In this document: piece after piece, positions 25,212 to 34,306 of the stretch
Numbering within the stretch: position 1 is the stretch's first letter
Layout: the number at the start of each line of letters is the position of its first letter
Made by a program: the position numbers and the translations under genes
The notes under the pieces: generated by a model
Seen by the model: the letters and a program-made list of their open reading frames with translations, nothing else
Told to the model about the DNA's origin: nothing
Databases searched by the model: none
NCBI GenBank assembly: GCA_023423335.1
Contig: JAFAFU010000078.1
Span: 1-47,457, forward strand
From: Bacillota bacterium
GTDB taxonomy: Bacteria; Bacillota; Clostridia; Lachnospirales; Lachnospiraceae
Direction of reading: 5' to 3'
Length of the DNA: 47,457 nucleotides

Positions 25212-25245
25212 ATGCAGAGTGGATTTCTTCGTCAATCACATGCAT
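25212..25245 (+). promoter_or_regulatory. Leader hairpin of the S6 operon, candidate S6:S18 autoregulatory site
   Basis: ATGCA (25212-25216), GTG (25219-25221) and ATT (25223-25225) pair in order with AAT (25234-25236), CAC (25237-25239) and TGCAT (25241-25245), forming one bulged hairpin in the rpsF leader. The S6:S18 complex is known to repress many rpsF operons by binding a bulged leader stem. I do not see the full published consensus, so this is a candidate only. Confidence 0.4.
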
Positions 25246-25285
25246 TAGAAAAGGGCCAGAGACCAGAAGGAGGTGCTACACAACT

Positions 25286-25573
25286 ATGAATCAATACGAA
25301 TTAGCCTTAGTTGTTAATGCAAAAATCGAGGATGAAGCCAGATTAGCTACATTGGAAGCAGTGAAAGAACTTGTGACCAGATTCGGTGGAGCAATAACCA
25401 ATGTTGATGACTGGGGAAAGAAGAAATTAGCCTATGAAATTAAGAAAATGAAAGAAGGCCACTACTATTTCATCCAATTCGAGTCTGATTCTACCGTTCC
25501 GAATGAGATCGAGCAGAGAGTTCGTATCATGGAAAATGTAATCAGATTCTTATGCATCAGAAAAGATGCCTAA
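25286..25573 (+). CDS. rpsF: Ribosomal protein bS6
   Basis: A 95-residue protein of usual length. The start at ATG 25286 has AGAAGGAGGTG upstream. It shows the family start MNQYELALVVNAKIEDEA, the central TNVDDWGKKKLAYEIKK and GHYYFIQFES blocks, and the final VIRFLCIRKD. It binds 16S rRNA with S18 in the small-subunit platform. First of the rpsF-ssb-rpsR operon. Confidence 0.98.
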   Translation: MNQYELALVVNAKIEDEARLATLEAVKELVTRFGGAITNVDDWGKKKLAYEIKKMKEGHYYFIQFESDSTVPNEIEQRVRIMENVIRFLCIRKDA

Positions 25574-25617
25574 CCGTTATACTACCCTAAGGCGAAAGTG
25601 AAAGGGAGGTATTTATT

Positions 25618-26067
25618 ATGAATAAAGCAATGTTAATTGGCCGTTTGACCAGAGATCCAGAAGTGAGATATTCACAGGGGGAAAATTCCACAGCAGTTGC
25701 GAGATTTACCTTAGCGGTAGACCGCAGATTCAGAAGGGCCGGCGATTCTTCGGAAGCAGATTTTATCGGCTGCGTTGCCTTCGGCAAGCAGGCTGAATTT
25801 GTTGAGAAGTATTTTAAGCAGGGCATGAAGATGGTTGCTGTCGGAAGAATTCAGACAGGCAGTTATACGAATAAAGACGGACAGAAGGTATACACCACGG
25901 ATGTAGTGGTAGAGGAAGTGGAATTTGCCGAAAGCAAAGGAAGCAACCCCGATAGCGGTAACCATAATGGTTATCAGAAGGAATTCAGACCGGAACCCAG
26001 CACAGCAGTAGGAGACGGTTTTATGAATATCCCGGACGGTATAGACGAAGAATTACCATTCAACTAA
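25618..26067 (+). CDS. ssb: Single-stranded DNA-binding protein
   Basis: A 149-residue SSB. The OB fold covers residues 1-105 (MNKAMLIGRLTRDPEVRY, FTLAVDRRF, FIGCVAFGKQAEFVEKYFKQ, VAVVGRIQTGSY-like strand). A flexible linker leads to the acidic tip DEELPFN, which recruits replication and repair partners. Located between rpsF and rpsR as in most Firmicutes; AAAGGGAGG precedes the ATG. Confidence 0.97.
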   Translation: MNKAMLIGRLTRDPEVRYSQGENSTAVARFTLAVDRRFRRAGDSSEADFIGCVAFGKQAEFVEKYFKQGMKMVAVGRIQTGSYTNKDGQKVYTTDVVVEEVEFAESKGSNPDSGNHNGYQKEFRPEPSTAVGDGFMNIPDGIDEELPFN

Positions 26068-26108
26068 AATCAAGTAATATATAAAATTTCGGATAAGGAG
26101 GTAATCAA

Positions 26109-26384
26109 ATGGCTTTCAATAGAAACAGAGAAGATAGAGGCGATTCTCCTATGAAGAGAAAAACCTTTGGCCGCAGAAGAAAGAAAGTTTGCGTATTCTG
26201 CGCTGATAAGAACCATACAGGTATCGACTATAAGGATGTTAATAAATTAAAGAGATATGTGTCAGAGAGAGGTAAGATTCTTCCCAGAAGAATTACCGGC
26301 AATTGTGCAAAGCACCAGAGAGCACTTACCGTTGCAGTGAAGAGATCAAGACATATCGCTTTAATGCCTTATACAATGGATTAA
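26109..26384 (+). CDS. rpsR: Ribosomal protein bS18
   Basis: A 91-residue protein with the S18 core KVCVFCADKNHTGIDYKDVN, LKRYVSERGKILPRRITGNC and AKHQRALTVAVKRSRHIALM. C27 and C30 with C66 fit the zinc-type cysteine set of some Clostridia. AAGGAGG lies upstream. The last nine codons (IALMPYTMD) occur twice more downstream as DNA repeats that are out of frame with the gene (see the repeat feature). Confidence 0.97.
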   Translation: MAFNRNREDRGDSPMKRKTFGRRRKKVCVFCADKNHTGIDYKDVNKLKRYVSERGKILPRRITGNCAKHQRALTVAVKRSRHIALMPYTMD

Positions 26385-26484
26385 TTGAGCGATATGTCTC
26401 GACAATCGCTTTAATGCCCTACACGATGGATTAATTGAGCGATATGTCTCGACAATCGCTTTAATGCCTTACACAATGGATTAA
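26355..26484 (+). repeat. Tandem 50-base repeat of the rpsR 3' end
   Basis: Copies begin at 26355, 26405 and 26455; the first includes the real rpsR end, the third is partial (to 26484). Each contains the nine last codons and stop of rpsR. The copies differ only at third codon positions (CCT/CCC, TAT/TAC, ACA/ACG), while the 20-base spacer after the stop is identical in copies one and two. The junctions form hairpins: GACATATCGCT (26350-26360) with AGCGATATGTC (26388-26398), and AGCGAT/ATCGCT arms at 26388-26410 and 26438-26460. Confidence 0.9.
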
Positions 26485-26554
26485 GCCTTGATTTTACTGG
26501 GGCTCCGGATTGTGTGGGAACCGTAGGATACGGATTGTATTAGAAAATGGAAAT

Positions 26555-26591
26555 AGCCATTACATGACCTTGGTTGTGTAGTGGCTTTTTT
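26555..26591 (+). terminator. Terminator of the rpsF-ssb-rpsR operon
   Basis: AGCCATTACA (26555-26564) pairs with TGTAGTGGCT (26577-26586) with one G-U, followed by six T. Confidence 0.85.
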
Positions 26592-26727
26592 ATGGAAGAT
26601 TATTATAAAATTAAATATACAAATGAAAGTCAACTATGAAAACTAGAAAAAAAGCGGCAGAGCATTATGTCTCGATTGGATTATCGGCAGCAATCGAATT
26701 AATTTAAATATTGGTGAAAAAAAGGTA

Positions 26728-26865
26728 ATGGATAAAGTACCTTCTATTGTTACGATAGTAGTAGGAGTAGCTCAGGTTTTATTGGTGATAGCTGAATTCT
26801 ATAATAATCCAATAGAAATAATTACTAGTATTTTTAAATATACTGGAACGGGCAAAATCCTTTAA
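26728..26865 (+). CDS. Possible 45-residue single-helix membrane peptide (or gene remnant)
   Basis: The frame from ATG 26728 reads MDKVPSIVTIVVGVAQVLLV and continues hydrophobic, then a polar tail ending GTGKIL. The frame stays open upstream to 26647. In another frame, 26636-26707 reads MKTRKKAAEHYVSIGLSAAI and stops. The two together look like one small gene broken by a frameshift, or two tiny genes. Ribosome sites are weak. The rest of 26592-27105 shows nothing else. Confidence 0.3.
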   Translation: MDKVPSIVTIVVGVAQVLLVIAEFYNNPIEIITSIFKYTGTGKIL

Positions 26866-27105
26866 TTCGGTTTTGATTATTTCCTCATTTAATTGTATAA
26901 TGTTAGTGTGTTTCAATACACTGGGCATCTGTTCCATAGCCTCCTTGGTGGGATTTTGTGGAGCATGTCCATTTTTTTGTTAAATTAAATCGGCAAATTA
27001 ATTATACGTTATTGCTACAGAGTTTTTAGGCTCATATTCTTCATGACAAAGATATCCATAGAAATCGCTGGACTAAGATTTTGGAATCGGAAAGGTATTG
27101 GTATT

Positions 27106-29115
27106 ATGTTGAAGGACAAAAATGCGGCAGCACCTATTCTTGATGATAGCAGTATTAGTTATTTGGAACTTCTATCAAAGCTTTATCCCACCATAGACAG
27201 TGCAAGCACTGAAATTATTAACCTGCAGGCAATTCTCAACCTGCCGAAGGGCACGGAGCATTTTATATCGGATATCCATGGGGAGTATGAAGCCTTTGAT
27301 CATGTGATGAAGAATGCCTCTGGAGTGATTAAGAGAAGAATCGGAGAGATTTTTAGGGACACCATAAGCGAGCTCGAAAAAAGAAAGCTGGCAACACTTA
27401 TTTATTATCCGGAGCAGAAGCTGGAGATTATTAGCAGAGAAGAAGGAAGGCCTGAGGACTGGTATCGGATAACGCTTCTCAGACTCATACAGGTATGCAG
27501 AGCGGTATCCTCAAAGTATACAAGATCCAAGGTAAGAAAGGCACTTCCCAAGGATTTTGCTTATATACTGGAGGAGCTCATCCATGAGGACGGAGGCAGA
27601 GCTAATAAACAGGAATATTATAATAATATCATAACAACGATTATTCGGCTCGGACGTGCGAATGCTTTTATCATTGCCATATCCAATCTGATCCAGAGAT
27701 TTGCCATAGACAGGCTGCATATCCTTGGTGATATCTATGACAGAGGACCGGGAGCGGATTATATTATGGATACCTTGACGGGATACCATTCGCTGGATAT
27801 CCAGTGGGGCAACCATGATATTCTGTGGATGGGAGCGGCAGCAGGAAGTGAAGCCTGCATCTGCAATGTCATCAGAAATGCCTGCAAGTATAATAATTTA
27901 AGAGTGCTGGAGGATGGCTACGGAATTAATCTGATTCCTTTAGCCACCTTTGCGCTGGAGCTTTATAAAGATAATTACTGTGATAAATTTAAGCCGTCGG
28001 CAAACAATCGACCTGATCCTGCCGATAAAGAATGCAGGATGATTGCCGCAATGCATAAAGCCATTACAATTATACAGTTTAAGCTGGAGGGGCAGCTGAT
28101 TGAACAGCATCCGGAATATCAAATGGATGACAGAAGGCTACTGGATAAGATTGATGAAAAGAATTATACGATAAGCATCGACGGAAACATATATCAATTG
28201 AAGGATACGTATTTTCCTACCATTCACCGGGAGGATACTTATCGGCTTACTCCGGATGAAATGGAATTGATGGATAAGCTCAGAATAAGCTTTATAAACA
28301 GCGGCAGGCTGCAGGAGCATATCAGAATGCTGCTTGTAAAAGGCAGTATGTATACCATATATAATGCAAACCTTCTTTATCACGGATGTATACCGATGGA
28401 TAAAAAGGGAAATTTTCTAAAATTGATGCTGGAGGGCAGGGAGTATTCGGGGAAAGGGTTATTTGATGAAGCTGAGAGGATTGTAAAGGAAGGATTTTTT
28501 GAAAAACAGGATGCAATACGGAAGAAGCAGGGTATGGATCTGATGTGGTATCTGTGGTGCGGATACAATTCTCCTCTTTTCGGAAAGAAAAAGATGGCGA
28601 CCTTCGAACAGTATTTTATTGATGATAAAGACATGCAATATGAAGCTGAAAACAACTACTTTTTGCTTAGGGAAAGAGAAGAGATTTGTTTGAAAATTAT
28701 GCTGGAGTTTGGACTTGACTCCTCCACCTCACATATCATTAACGGGCATACTCCGGTTAAGGTTATGAATGGAGAGAATCCAATCAAGGCAAACGGAAAG
28801 CTACTCGTAATTGATGGCGGCTTTACGAAGGCTTATCAGAAGGTAACCGGAATTGCAGGCTACACTCTGATATATAATTCCTACGGCTTGCTTCTTGCAT
28901 CCCATGAACCATTCGCAAATACACAGAGGGCAATCGAAGAGGAGAAGGATATTCTCACTACGACAGTTATACTGGAGCAGGTGGCATCCAGAATAAGAGT
29001 TGGGGATACGGATGTCGGGGCAGAATTGAAAAAGCAGATTGAGAAGCTGGAGCTTCTGCTGCATTGCTATGAAAAAGGATTGATTAATGAGCTTTCCGGT
29101 TCGCAGGTGAAGTAA
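27106..29115 (+). CDS. fbp: Fructose-1,6-bisphosphatase class III
   Basis: A 669-residue protein (B. subtilis Fbp is close to this length). The start at ATG 27106 has GGAAAGG 10 bases ahead and gives the usual short N-terminus; ATG 27043 would add 21 residues. It is a calcineurin-type metallophosphatase: FISDIHGEYEAFDHVM (metal D and H), LGDIYDRGPGADYIMD, WGNHDILWMGAA, and INGHTPVK with GGFTKAYQ in the C-terminal half. It hydrolyses fructose-1,6-bisphosphate in gluconeogenesis. Monocistronic; a hairpin at 29195-29218 (TTTCTGAT/ATCAGAAA) follows without a T run. Confidence 0.96.
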   Translation: MLKDKNAAAPILDDSSISYLELLSKLYPTIDSASTEIINLQAILNLPKGTEHFISDIHGEYEAFDHVMKNASGVIKRRIGEIFRDTISELEKRKLATLIYYPEQKLEIISREEGRPEDWYRITLLRLIQVCRAVSSKYTRSKVRKALPKDFAYILEELIHEDGGRANKQEYYNNIITTIIRLGRANAFIIAISNLIQRFAIDRLHILGDIYDRGPGADYIMDTLTGYHSLDIQWGNHDILWMGAAAGSEACICNVIRNACKYNNLRVLEDGYGINLIPLATFALELYKDNYCDKFKPSANNRPDPADKECRMIAAMHKAITIIQFKLEGQLIEQHPEYQMDDRRLLDKIDEKNYTISIDGNIYQLKDTYFPTIHREDTYRLTPDEMELMDKLRISFINSGRLQEHIRMLLVKGSMYTIYNANLLYHGCIPMDKKGNFLKLMLEGREYSGKGLFDEAERIVKEGFFEKQDAIRKKQGMDLMWYLWCGYNSPLFGKKKMATFEQYFIDDKDMQYEAENNYFLLREREEICLKIMLEFGLDSSTSHIINGHTPVKVMNGENPIKANGKLLVIDGGFTKAYQKVTGIAGYTLIYNSYGLLLASHEPFANTQRAIEEEKDILTTTVILEQVASRIRVGDTDVGAELKKQIEKLELLLHCYEKGLINELSGSQVK

Positions 29116-29242
29116 GAGATATAAGGTCTTGGTTTGTACGAATGATTTATGCGGTCTATGGAATATATTTATATAGAAGGATGCCGGATGAGGGTTTCTG
29201 ATCGCTGTCAATCAGAAATCTCAGAGAAAGCTGGTTATAATA

Positions 29243-30196
29243 ATGAATTATAAAAAAATAATTATAAATATAACGGTTATTACGGTTGCTTTTTTACTAT
29301 TTGTAATCTGGCATCAGAATTATATAGTGAAGACGATACAAACAGCATCGCTAATTGAAACTTACAAGGTTCATTTAATCACCACCGATAAGGGGTTTCA
29401 ATATTGGGATATTTTAAATCAAGGGGCGGCCGATATGGCAGAGCTGATCGGTGTTCAATATGCCTGGGAGGCTCCGGAGGAGAGAAATACGGACCTGCAG
29501 ATTGATATTATTAATCGGGCGGTGGAAAGCGGTGTGGATGCACTCTTGATTGCAGCGGATGATCCGAAGCTGATATCGACTGCGATTGAGGATGCGAAAG
29601 CGAAAGGAGTCAAGATAATCTATGTCGACTCACCGGCCTACGAGGAAGCAATCACGACGTTATCCACGGACAACTATGAAGCCGGAGTATTGGCAGGGCA
29701 AACAATGATTTCGATCCTGGATAGTATGAGAATCAATAGCGGTTCCATCGGTATTATTAATCTGGCAGAAAAGGAAAACACGGCGTTACGGGAAACAGGC
29801 TTCCGGGATACCCTGGCGCAGGACGGCAGATTTACGATCTTGAAGACAATTTACACCAAATTAGACACTCCAGAGCTGACCCAGGAAGCGGCGGAATATA
29901 TGATTGATGAAAATGAGGATTTAGTGGCCTTATTTGGAACAAGCGAAGGAACCAGCATTGGGGTTGGCAATGCAATTAAAGAAAAGAATAACCGGTATGT
30001 CGGACTGGGATTTGACCGGACCGAGGTTATGATGCGGCTGCTTCGGAGCGGAAGCCTTAGGGCAATTATAGACCAAAACCCGTATACCATGGGGTATCTC
30101 GGAATGGCGGAAGCAGTGGCGGCAATTCTCGGCAAGGATACCGGTCCGGAATTCATTAATACCGGAGTAACTGTAGTGGAATATGGAACAAGATAA
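29243..30196 (+). CDS. Membrane-anchored sugar-type substrate-binding protein, orphan
   Basis: A 317-residue periplasmic-binding-protein type I fold of the ribose/galactose class. An N-terminal hydrophobic helix (IIINITVITVAFLLFVIW, about 5-22) lacks a lipobox cysteine, so it is an uncleaved anchor or signal. Lobe 1 has YKVHLITTDKGFQYWDI, DALLIAADDP and KIIYVDSPAYEEA; lobe 2 has FGTSEGTSIGVGNAI, YVGLGFDRTE and IDQNPYTMGYLGM. No ABC transporter or two-component genes adjoin it, so it may be a shared receptor or sensor for a distant system. The ligand is unknown. Weak ribosome site. Confidence 0.88.
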   Translation: MNYKKIIINITVITVAFLLFVIWHQNYIVKTIQTASLIETYKVHLITTDKGFQYWDILNQGAADMAELIGVQYAWEAPEERNTDLQIDIINRAVESGVDALLIAADDPKLISTAIEDAKAKGVKIIYVDSPAYEEAITTLSTDNYEAGVLAGQTMISILDSMRINSGSIGIINLAEKENTALRETGFRDTLAQDGRFTILKTIYTKLDTPELTQEAAEYMIDENEDLVALFGTSEGTSIGVGNAIKEKNNRYVGLGFDRTEVMMRLLRSGSLRAIIDQNPYTMGYLGMAEAVAAILGKDTGPEFINTGVTVVEYGTR

Positions 30197-30337
30197 TTAC
30201 TGAACTCCCGAATTCAAGTCGTTAATTGAAATTATTTCTTTTATTTGCAGGTCAATGATGGTATAATGTTATACACATCTGGAATACTTGGCATTGCATG
30301 CGGATCAGGAGCATGTCATGGTAAAAGGAGTATAGGT

Positions 30338-32398
30338 ATGAGTAGAAGATTACGACTGGGAGGTTCGCTTAAGCGATATCTTTTTTGGCCGGTTTTGCTT
30401 ACCGGACTTTTGTTGTGCGCGAATTTAAGCATCTATGTCATTAACAAAGAGGCGGGGATTGTGATGTCGGCCTTCGTTCTGGCCTATTTTCTGATCGCTG
30501 TTTCCTTGTATTATCTGAACCGGCATAAGCTGGCTGCCGAACTGGTCCGTTATGCCATGGATTACGGACAGATCCAGAAGCGTCTGCTTAAGGAGCTGGC
30601 ACTTCCTTACGCCATACTTGATGTGGAGGGAAGGCTGCAATGGGGTAATAATGAATTTATGGACATTATCCAGGAGAAGAAGGCCGCAAGACATTCCATC
30701 TCCAATATCTTTCCGGAAATCACGGAGGATACCCTTCCCAGATCAGAAGGGGATGAGGTGCTTCATATTCTGCATTACGGCAGGAACTACAGGGTATTGA
30801 TGCGTAAGGTTATCGCACCGAATTTTGATGAGGACGCCAGCTGGAGTATTTATGAAAATGAGAACTCCTGGGATACCCGGAATGCCCTTGTCGCCATGTA
30901 CCTGTATGATGAGACGGATATCATCGCTCTGCTGAAGGAAAACAAGGAGCAGAAGCAGGTGGTAGGATTATTGTACATTGATAATTATGAAGAAGCCCTG
31001 GAGAGCAGTGATGAAGTAAGACGCTCTCTGTTAACTGCATTAGTTGACAGAAAAATCAATAAATATATGCAGAATATTGATGCGGTCATTAAGAAGCTGG
31101 AGAAGGACAAGTATATTTTTGTATTTCAGCAAAAGTATATGTCTCTGTTGCAGAGCAATAAATTTTCCATATTGGAAGAGGTCAGAAGCGTCAACATTGG
31201 AAATGAAATGGCGGTTACCATCAGTATCGGTCTTGGTCTGAATGCGGAAAGCTATACGACAGGATATGAATATGCCAGAGCCGCCATCGATCTGGCGCTC
31301 GGCCGCGGCGGTGACCAGGCGGTCATTAAGGATCGGGAGAAGATTTCCTATTATGGCGGTAAGAGCATCCAGGTGGAAAAGAGCACCCGCGTTAAAGCAA
31401 GGGTAAAAGCCCACGCCTTCCGCGAATTTGTCGAGGGTAAGGATAAAATCATTGTCATGGGACATAAAATCGGTGATGTTGATTCCTTTGGATCAGCAAT
31501 CGGTATTTACCGTATTGCCAAGACCTTGAATAAGAAAGCCCATATTGTCATAAATGAAGTGACAACCTCCTTGCGGCCGATGATGAACCGTTTTATCGGA
31601 AATGCTGATTATGAGGAGGACATGTTTATTAAGAATGACCAGGCGAAGGAGATTGTTGATATCAATACACTTCTGGTTATTGTAGATGTTAATCGTCCGA
31701 GCTATCTGGAGTGCTCGGAATTATTGGATTTCGCTAAAACAATCGTAATCTTTGACCACCACAGACAGACAAATGAAGCGATTGACAGTGCAGCACTTTC
31801 TTATATCGAGCCCTATGCTTCCTCTACCTGTGAGATGGTTGCAGAGATATTACAGTACATCGGAGGCAATCTGAAATTAAAGCCGGTAGAAGCAGATGCG
31901 CTTTATGCAGGAATTATGATTGATACGAATAATTTTCTGACAAAGGCAGGAGTACGAACCTTTGAGGCAGCCGCCTTCCTTCGGAGAAGCGGAGCAGATG
32001 TAACCAGAATCCGTAAGGCCTTTCGGAGCGAGATTACGGATTTTAAGACAAAAGCGGATGCAATCAGCAGTACAGAGGTTTATCTGGATCATTATGCGAT
32101 TGCGGTATGTGCCAGTACCGAAGTGGACAGCCCGACGGTTCTGGGAGCGCAGATTGCCAATGAGCTTTTAAATATTACGGATATTAAGGCCTCCTTTGTT
32201 TTTACGGATTTTAATAATAAAATATATATCAGCGCAAGATCCATTGATGAAGTCAATGTTCAGGTTATCATGGAGAAGATGGGCGGCGGCGGTCATTTAA
32301 GTGTTGCGGGAGCCCAGCTGGAAAACTGTACGATTCATGAAGCTATCATGAAGATGAAGATGACCTTGGCAGCTATGGTAAATGAGGGAGATATTTAA
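30338..32398 (+). CDS. gdpP: Cyclic-di-AMP phosphodiesterase GdpP
   Basis: A 686-residue protein started at ATG 30338 (AAAAGGAG ahead). Two transmembrane helices (about 14-60) precede a PAS-like domain (about 85-160), a degenerate GGDEF domain (about 200-340), a DHH domain (GHKIGDVDSFGSAI near 374, VIVDVNRPS, FDHHRQ near 472) and a DHHA1 domain with GGGGH near 648-653. All DHH/DHHA1 metal motifs are present, so it should cleave c-di-AMP and so affect potassium, wall and osmotic balance. It leads the conserved gdpP-rplI-dnaB cluster. Confidence 0.96.
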   Translation: MSRRLRLGGSLKRYLFWPVLLTGLLLCANLSIYVINKEAGIVMSAFVLAYFLIAVSLYYLNRHKLAAELVRYAMDYGQIQKRLLKELALPYAILDVEGRLQWGNNEFMDIIQEKKAARHSISNIFPEITEDTLPRSEGDEVLHILHYGRNYRVLMRKVIAPNFDEDASWSIYENENSWDTRNALVAMYLYDETDIIALLKENKEQKQVVGLLYIDNYEEALESSDEVRRSLLTALVDRKINKYMQNIDAVIKKLEKDKYIFVFQQKYMSLLQSNKFSILEEVRSVNIGNEMAVTISIGLGLNAESYTTGYEYARAAIDLALGRGGDQAVIKDREKISYYGGKSIQVEKSTRVKARVKAHAFREFVEGKDKIIVMGHKIGDVDSFGSAIGIYRIAKTLNKKAHIVINEVTTSLRPMMNRFIGNADYEEDMFIKNDQAKEIVDINTLLVIVDVNRPSYLECSELLDFAKTIVIFDHHRQTNEAIDSAALSYIEPYASSTCEMVAEILQYIGGNLKLKPVEADALYAGIMIDTNNFLTKAGVRTFEAAAFLRRSGADVTRIRKAFRSEITDFKTKADAISSTEVYLDHYAIAVCASTEVDSPTVLGAQIANELLNITDIKASFVFTDFNNKIYISARSIDEVNVQVIMEKMGGGGHLSVAGAQLENCTIHEAIMKMKMTLAAMVNEGDI

Positions 32399-32503
32399 AG
32401 ACCGGAGCTTTTTGCTTAAAGAATTAAGTGCCTGCAAAACAGTATTTACGTGCTTTTCGCAAAGTATTTGTATGCTGCCTTTAGGCGGCGGATGGAGGTT
32501 ATT

Positions 32504-32950
32504 ATGGAAGTTATATTAATTCAGGATGTAAAGGCCCTTGGGAAAAAGGGTGAAATAGTAAAAGTAAACGACGGCTATGCGAGAAATTATATTCTTCCCA
32601 AGAAGCTTGGACTTGAGGCTACGAAGCAGAACCTTAATGATCTGATGAACCAAAAGGCTGCCCAGGAGAAGAAGCAGAGAGAGCTTTTGGCGGAGGCACA
32701 GGCGTATGCCGGAAAGCTGGAGGAAATAGCAATTAAGGTTACAATTAAAGCTGGTGAGGGCGGAAAAACCTTTGGCTCCGTTTCAACGAAGGAGATAACG
32801 GCGGCACTCAAGGAGCAGTTCGGTCTGGATCTGGATAAGAAAAAGCTGCTGCTTGCCGATCCGATCAGGAATGCAGGAAGCTATACCGTGGCCGTAAAAT
32901 TACATCCGCAGGTAACCGCGGAGATGAAGGTCCAGGTTGAGGCGATATAG
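32504..32950 (+). CDS. rplI: Ribosomal protein bL9
   Basis: A 148-residue protein from ATG 32504 (GGAGG 5 bases ahead). The N-terminal domain MEVILIQDVKALGKKGEIVK, VNDGYARNYILPKKLG is nearly consensus. A long helix links it to the C-terminal domain (KTFGSVSTKEI, KKKLLLADPIRNAG, VKLHPQVTAEMKV). It binds 23S rRNA domain V. Lies between gdpP and dnaB. Confidence 0.97.
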   Translation: MEVILIQDVKALGKKGEIVKVNDGYARNYILPKKLGLEATKQNLNDLMNQKAAQEKKQRELLAEAQAYAGKLEEIAIKVTIKAGEGGKTFGSVSTKEITAALKEQFGLDLDKKKLLLADPIRNAGSYTVAVKLHPQVTAEMKVQVEAI

Positions 32951-32971
32951 TCGGATGTTGGGGGATATACC

Positions 32972-34300
32972 ATGGATGAAGCTTTAATAAAAAAGATACT
33001 TCCGCACAGCGCTGAAGCGGAGCAGTCCGTCATAGGCTCCATGATTATGGACCGGGATGCTATCGTTGCCGCAGCTGAAATCATAAACAGCTCTGATTTC
33101 TATGAACAGCAGTACAGTATCCTGTTTGATACCATGCAGGAATTGTTTAACGAGGGAAAACCGGTGGATCTGGTTACCCTGCAGGATCGCTTGAAGGAGA
33201 AGGATGTCCCTCCCCAGGTTAGCAGCCTCGAATTTATCCGGGATCTGGTAACGGCGGTACCTACCTCAGCCAATGTCAAATATTATGCTCAGATTGTAAA
33301 AGATAAGGCAGTGCTGCGCCGGCTGATCAAGGTTTCGGAGGAGACTGCCAACGACTGTTATCTGGACAAGGAGAAGCTGGATATCATCCTGGAGAAGACA
33401 GAAAAACAGGTCTTTGACATTGTCCAGAACCGGGGAAGCAAAGAATTTACGGAGATCAGGGAAGTGGTTTTACGCTCCATTGACAGCATTGAGGCTGCTT
33501 CAAAGAATCAGGGTAGCGTTACCGGTGTAGCTACCGGCTTTTATGATCTGGATTATAAGACGGCGGGCCTCCAGCCTTCTGACCTGATTTTGATTGCCGC
33601 CAGACCTTCCATGGGTAAGACTGCTTTTGCATTGAATATAGCAGAATATGTTGCCTTAAAATCCAATGTCACAACAGCGATATTCAGCTTGGAAATGTCT
33701 CAGGACCAGCTGGTCAAGCGTATTCTCGCCATGAATTCCAGAGTGGATTCCCAAAATATCCGTACCGGTAACCTGTCCTCGGATGAATGGGCGGGTCTGA
33801 TGGAGAGTGCGAGAGTGATTGGTAATTCCAATCTTGTCATAGACGATACTTCTGCAATTTCCGTCAGTGAGCTTCGTTCTAAATGCAGAAAACTGAAATT
33901 GGAGAAAAATCTCGGTTTGATTATAATCGATTACCTGCAACTGATGTCCGGCAGTAAACGGTCGGAATCCAGGCAGCAGGAGATTTCTGAAATATCCAGA
34001 TCCTTAAAATCCCTGGCCAGGGAAATCAATGTTCCCGTCATAGCCTTGTCCCAGTTAAGCCGTGCTGTAGAACAGAGGCCGGATAAGAGACCGATGCTTT
34101 CGGACTTAAGAGAATCCGGCGCCATTGAGCAGGATGCCGACGTTGTAATGTTCATCTACCGGGATGACTACTACAACCATGATACGGAGGAACCTGGTGT
34201 ATCCGAAATTATCATAGGCAAGCAGAGAAACGGTCCGGTGGGTACCGTTAAGCTGGCATGGCAGGCTCAGTACACCAAATTTGCGAACCTAGAGAGATAA
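32972..34300 (+). CDS. dnaB: Replicative DNA helicase DnaB
   Basis: A 442-residue hexameric helicase that unwinds DNA at the fork. The N-terminal domain (PHSAEAEQSVIGSMIMD) is followed by a linker and the RecA-like domain: Walker A ARPSMGKTAF, IFSLEMSQDQLVKR, Walker B GLIIIDYLQLM, ALSQLSRAVEQRPDKRP and DLRESGAIEQDADVVMFIYR. No intein is present. It is 21 bases after rplI and 6 bases before the MFS gene. Confidence 0.97.
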   Translation: MDEALIKKILPHSAEAEQSVIGSMIMDRDAIVAAAEIINSSDFYEQQYSILFDTMQELFNEGKPVDLVTLQDRLKEKDVPPQVSSLEFIRDLVTAVPTSANVKYYAQIVKDKAVLRRLIKVSEETANDCYLDKEKLDIILEKTEKQVFDIVQNRGSKEFTEIREVVLRSIDSIEAASKNQGSVTGVATGFYDLDYKTAGLQPSDLILIAARPSMGKTAFALNIAEYVALKSNVTTAIFSLEMSQDQLVKRILAMNSRVDSQNIRTGNLSSDEWAGLMESARVIGNSNLVIDDTSAISVSELRSKCRKLKLEKNLGLIIIDYLQLMSGSKRSESRQQEISEISRSLKSLAREINVPVIALSQLSRAVEQRPDKRPMLSDLRESGAIEQDADVVMFIYRDDYYNHDTEEPGVSEIIIGKQRNGPVGTVKLAWQAQYTKFANLER

Positions 34301-34306
34301 CATAAA

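Noticed and set aside
25212..25245. Calling the rpsF leader a confirmed S6:S18 RNA motif
   Set aside because: The hairpin is present but I cannot match the full consensus by eye, so it is listed only as a candidate.
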